From the NCBI GenBank assembly GCA_047495785.1, contig JBLDXI010000001.1, positions 3,534,001-3,598,000 of the forward strand: a stretch of 64,000 bases of DNA, in the 5' to 3' direction. The notes beneath the pieces were generated by a model. It saw nothing but the letters and a program-made list of their open reading frames with translations. It was not told where the DNA came from and ran no database searches. Numbering within the stretch: position 1 is the stretch's first letter; every line of letters begins with the position of its first letter. This stretch comes from Lepidodermella squamata. Taxonomy: Eukaryota; Gastrotricha. Positions 60,101-64,000 of the stretch are shown here, in pieces. The position numbers were made by a program, and so were the translations under genes.

Positions 60101-63100
60101 GTCCTCGCGAACAATAGCGACGCCGGTTCGGTTTCGGACCTGTTCGATGACGTCAGCGACTCGGCACCGGCCGCCGAGTTGTCGCAGGGTGGTTTCGACA
60201 AAGCGGCTGTAGGCGACGAGGCGAAGGTCCTGCACGAGGCGGACGTAGGTGACGTTGGGCCGGGGCGGTGCGGGCTTTTCGAGCAGTTCGAACACGTCCG
60301 GGTACAACTTGGCCAATTCGGCGGCGTCGCTGAGGCCGGCGTCTGATAACTGGCACTCGCGGCCGAAATGTTGGCGCCATTCGTCGGCTAGTGAGTCGAG
60401 CGGGCAGCGGAAACGGTATTTTGTCGAGAGGAGGGCGAATAGTTGACGCTGCAAGCGGTCGCGATGATAACTGAATTTAACCGAAGTCAGCTCCTATAGA
60501 AAAATTCAAATTAACAAAAATTCAGATATAAAAAAAATTTATCACATAAATATTCAAAAAGATTAGGGATGATGGAAAAAATTTAAAATCAAAATTATTA
60601 AAAATTAAATAAAATTTAAATTTAAATTTAAAAAATAAAATTCGGTTCTATATATTCGAAAAATTTTCAAATTTCTTTTTTTATCCGAATATTTTAAGAA
60701 TTTTCTTATCGCAGCAAGCAAATGGCTAAAAATAAAAAATGTCAAACCAGGTAGGCTCCATCGGGTGAGTTGAACAAGTGAAGGGGCGCTCGCAGCCCGC
60801 TGGTAACGAGATCTTCCGGGCAGCAGACGCCGTAGCGGCGCGGGTCGAAAACGCGGCCGAGGACACGCTCTGCCAAGAAAGCAGACAAGCATCATGATGA
60901 CAGCCTGATGGTATCATCGATTCAACTTACGGTAGGCTTGGCTCAACTGAAAATCAGCAAAAAAATTAATTCCTTGCTCGACAAAATGTCTCCTTATCAA
61001 CTTACATGGGCTAGGGCTAATCGGCCGTCGGCTTGCTCGCGTAGACTATGAAAATTTGACCCAAAAAACTGAAGAGTTTTCAAGAAAATAATGCTCACAT
61101 TCTAACAAGGGCTGAGGCGAACCGCGCTCGGTTGTACGAAGGTGTGTAAGTGACGGCGATTTGTTCGAATCCGATCAGTTGGAAAACACGACTCGCTGCC
61201 GATCGCGCATCGGCATTTGAATCACTCGGCCGAGGCGGGCAGCAGCTAAGCTAAAATGATACATATTTTTCAATTAATTAAAACCGATCTAGAATTTAAA
61301 ATTAAAAAAAATGCTGACCTCGCGAAGGACGTGGTTGCGGACGTTTCGCACCTGTTGACCATGATGATGACCACGTCCATGTCCAGGGTCGGCGGCCATA
61401 GCGCCGGCTAAACGCTGGCAGAGATCAACCTACATAAAAAGTAATCGAATTATTTAAAAAAATCCAGGAAAATTTTCCAACTACCAATGATATACAACAT
61501 CCGGGTTCCTGAGACAGGATTTCGTCGACATGAGACCAAAATTTGTCGAGAGGTCCAAAACTGGGCGCCTCAGCCGCTTGTTGCTCTTTATTAGGTGACT
61601 TTTCGGCATTATTCGCGCGATGGCGTAAAATCTTGGCCCGGTGGCTGCTGTGGCCCTGCCGCGCGTTCGGGGTGCCGCGGCACTCGGCGCAAACAACTTC
61701 AATATCGTCAAGGGCTGAGATCAATTGTTCGAGATGGCAACCTAGAAAAGGTTCAATTTTTCGAGCAAAATCTTCAAATTGCTTTGACGAACCAATCGCT
61801 GGCGCGAAGCGTAGCTGAAATCCAGACTCGACGGCTAAGCAAGCTGGAATCGACGCAAGCGGAAGAGCGTTATTGTGACTGCGGAATAAAAGATATGAAT
61901 CAGCATCCCAGTACAAATGGAATTTTCAATTTCCAACCTGTTGATAAGTCGGGTGAGCTGTGATCCTAAAGCTCGAAGGCCGACGCGGACAATCGGCAGT
62001 TCATCGTTTTCACTCGAAGCCAGAGCGCCAGAATTTGGTGGGCAGTGGCGTGGGCAGTGGGCCGATTGCTTCGTTCCATTTTGTTGCGAATTCGAGCCGT
62101 TTGAGCCGTTGTTATAAGACGACAACCGCTGAAAATTTCAAAACTTATGAAAAAAATGAAATATTTTAGCGAGAAAATACCTGGCGAGGCTGCTGGCGCC
62201 TTGCGGGTTGTTGGGACGCGTGGTTGCTCCGGTGGCGGCGTTGGTTGTTACGGTCTGGCGAGGCAGACGGTGAGCGGGACCCGGCGGAGGCCGAGCGTGA
62301 CGACACGCTGCCGGTCGATGGATCAGAAGAGCCAAAGGAGCCATCATTGCGACCGCGATTCGACTGCGAGTGGGACGTAGTCGACGAAACAAAGCTAGAG
62401 AAAAATCATTTTTGTAACCTAATAATCAAATGAAAATGAAAATCCTATATCTTCACGTCCAAAAGGCTAAACGATCTAGATTTCAGCGCTTTAGTCAGGA
62501 TTTCAAATTTCCTTTGAATTGGGCAGGTCAAATAATTTGCGATATTTCGACCCATTTCCCAGAGTCATTCTCAGGGTTTGGCCGAAATCAAGGTTACATT
62601 TTCTAAATTTCGAAAAATGAAAACTTGAAGTGCCACAGCGAAGCTGTCTAAAAAATGACAACTGAGACTGTCAGAGTTTTAAAAGCTTGACCTAATTCAA
62701 TGAACAAATTAAAAATCCCTAAGAAATAATTATTTTGTCTGGAAAATTTTAAAAATATTGACAAATTTTGAAAAATTGATTTATACCTGCTATTAGCAAC
62801 CTCGGTACTGCGCCGGCGTTCCGAGTGCTTTGAAGCAGCGCCGTTGTGGCGCGGGCCTTGCCGCGGATCGCCACGAGTTTCGTTGTAGCTGTTGCGGCGC
62901 CGTCGGCGGTCGGCCGGTTCGCTAACAATAATTTCCGCATGCGGTCGAACGCCGGAATTCGACCCGGTCGCCTGCTGGATGGTGGCGCTGCGGTTCAGGG
63001 TCCGAACCGCTCGTCGCGCTTCACTGCCGCTGTGCAGCGTTATTTCAGCCTCAAGCAGGCGCGAACGCAGGCTCATAACCACATCAGCATGTTGCTGAAA

Positions 63101-63492
63101 CGATCGACAAAATTGCCGAAAAAATTATAATAAAATCACAATAATATTACCAGGTAAATTTCAGCCTGTTGAGCCAGGGTGTCTACAATATTTCGGCGCC
63201 ATAGTGATTCACTCAGCCCTAAATCAAGGTTGGTAACTCGGACGACGTAACGAGGCGTTTGATCGCCGAAGCCGCTTGGAGTCTCGGTTGGCAGAGGCGT
63301 TTTCGCCGCACCAGGCTGGAAAGCCGTAGCTAAAATTGAAGTCGGCAGTAACGACGGCGGCAATGCTGTTGCCGGGCCGTGGTTTTCAAACCGGCGGCCG
63401 TTATCAAATCTTCGATTGTTGTGATTATTATTGTTATTATTGCCTTGGCTATGATGATGGCGCTGGTCGCGGTGTTGCATGTGCGAAGCCAT
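57194..63492 (-). CDS. MARF1: MARF1-like protein: RRM plus LOTUS/OST-HTH domains, 15 exons
   Basis: Exons (minus): 63492-63151, 63094-62787, 62394-62181, 62128-61938, 61878-61485, 61429-61319, 61250-61099, 61045-61006, 60946-60931, 60869-60748, 60493-59591, 59532-59421, 59016-58924, 58871-58419 and 57627-57194. All phases agree: 3,885 nt, 1,294 aa. An Asn/His-rich start leads to an RRM (about 82-155; VVRVTNLDLGL). A Ser/Arg-rich stretch (about 190-288) precedes the LOTUS-type modules. I see clear ones near 335-425 (INSHNNALPLASIP), 560-635 (VRILREQADGRLALAHL) and 640-800 (two in the 903-nt exon), one near 935-1015, and weaker ones between. The tail is Gln/Asn-rich. MARF1 proteins bind and destabilise mRNAs in germ cells; the Drosophila protein has one RRM and six LOTUS domains without the vertebrate NYN nuclease, which matches here. 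No acceptor directly precedes the ATG at 63492, but upstream exons beyond the window cannot be excluded. Confidence 0.8.
58030..58391. mobile_element. Mariner-like MITE in the last intron of the LOTUS gene, copy 2
   Basis: The terminal inverted repeats are about 20 bp and imperfect (left ACGTGTCCCATAAGTAACGC, right complement starting ACGCGTCCCAGAAATCGCG). The interior matches 46900-47204. The element sits wholly inside the 791-bp intron 57628-58418 and has no coding content. Confidence 0.6.
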
Positions 63493-64000
63493 CAAGAGAT
63501 CGAGTGGGAGAGAGAAATTAGGTATTTAAATAATTTTTAATTCGCCTCTAGTGCTAGAATTGGTTTTATGGGCGTGTTTTATTAAGGCGTGTCAAATAAA
63601 AATGTTGAATGAATGAAGGCGCGTTTTTTATTTGTTGCTCAGCCGCGCGTGGAAACAGGCCTTGCGCCCAGATTGTGCGCTGATTATCCGTCAGTCAATG
63701 TGGGTGCGCTCGTGTCGCCGTCCACCAGCACAATGGCTCGCGTGTGTTTGTGCTGATGGAAACATGTTGCGCAATAAGTTTTATTTTCAATTTTTCAAAC
63801 TAATTCAACCCATTTCAAGTCCTTGCTAACACGAATTTCAGGACAAAAAATTAAGCCGGGAACCCGAGAGCCAGCTTAATGGAACAATAAGTTTTTGCGG
63901 ACAAAATAGTCAGTCTGAGCGCGAATTACAGATACTTGTCGAAATGTTGATTTCGTAAATTTACTCAATATTATGGTAAAAAATGGAAATTTTATACTGC
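63493..64000. other. Upstream flank of the LOTUS gene
   Basis: This should contain the promoter of the minus-strand LOTUS gene. Short frames on plus (63632-63826) match nothing known. No TATA box is evident. Confidence 0.35.

Noticed and set aside
61155-61180. tRNA B-box-like word GTTCGAATCC
   Set aside because: It lies in a coding exon of the LOTUS gene and no cloverleaf can be built around it. I found no convincing tRNA or rRNA anywhere in the window.

Overview
The window is animal nuclear DNA. Its genes have many short GT-AG introns whose acceptors are usually TTTTCAG-like, they carry AATAAA signals, and the families are metazoan (Fat-type cadherin, Shaw-class K+ channel, CIR, RUN, MARF1-like, P-glycoprotein). 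The TTTTCAG acceptors, compact introns and closely packed genes suggest a nematode or a close ecdysozoan relative. That placement is an inference; no rRNA or mitochondrial marker is present. All gene models were built by eye from splice-site phase and protein-family resemblance.

Layout. 1-1.4 kb: two minus-strand genes only 148 bp apart, CIR1 and then the start of a RUN-domain gene. 2.3-4.2 kb: a six-exon voltage-gated K+ channel on plus. 4.8-23.3 kb: one giant minus-strand gene of eight exons (14,805 coding nt, 4,934 aa) for a Fat-like cadherin. It has a signal peptide, about 34 cadherin repeats, EGF and laminin-G domains, one membrane segment and a cytoplasmic tail. Its 3' end meets that of the channel tail to tail. 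23.3-39 kb: a long gene-poor stretch upstream of the cadherin gene. It holds small terminal-repeat elements, a foldback, a retroelement scrap and a recent inverted 1-kb copy of cadherin repeats 6-8 with an open reading frame.

39.4-43.7 and 50.8-55.1 kb: two complete tandem P-glycoprotein genes (1,341 and 1,337 aa) with identical five-exon structure, duplicated together with their TATA-box promoters. The 6.5 kb between them is packed with transposon remnants: a miRNA-like hairpin, a foldback, a pogo/jerky-type element with TA duplications, a mariner-like piece, a 1-kb terminal-repeat element and a reverse-transcriptase remnant. Two inverted copies of another 1-kb element bracket the P-glycoprotein pair (36.2-37.2 and 55.4-56.3 kb). 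57.2-63.5 kb: a 15-exon minus-strand gene (1,294 aa) with one RRM and several LOTUS/OST-HTH domains, resembling the MARF1 form described in Drosophila. It contains a 16-nt microexon.

The genes do not form one pathway. The main interest is structural: an inverted cadherin fragment that could pair with its parent transcript, a conversion tract between the two transporters, inverted repeats around a drug-efflux locus, and a possible operon at the left edge.
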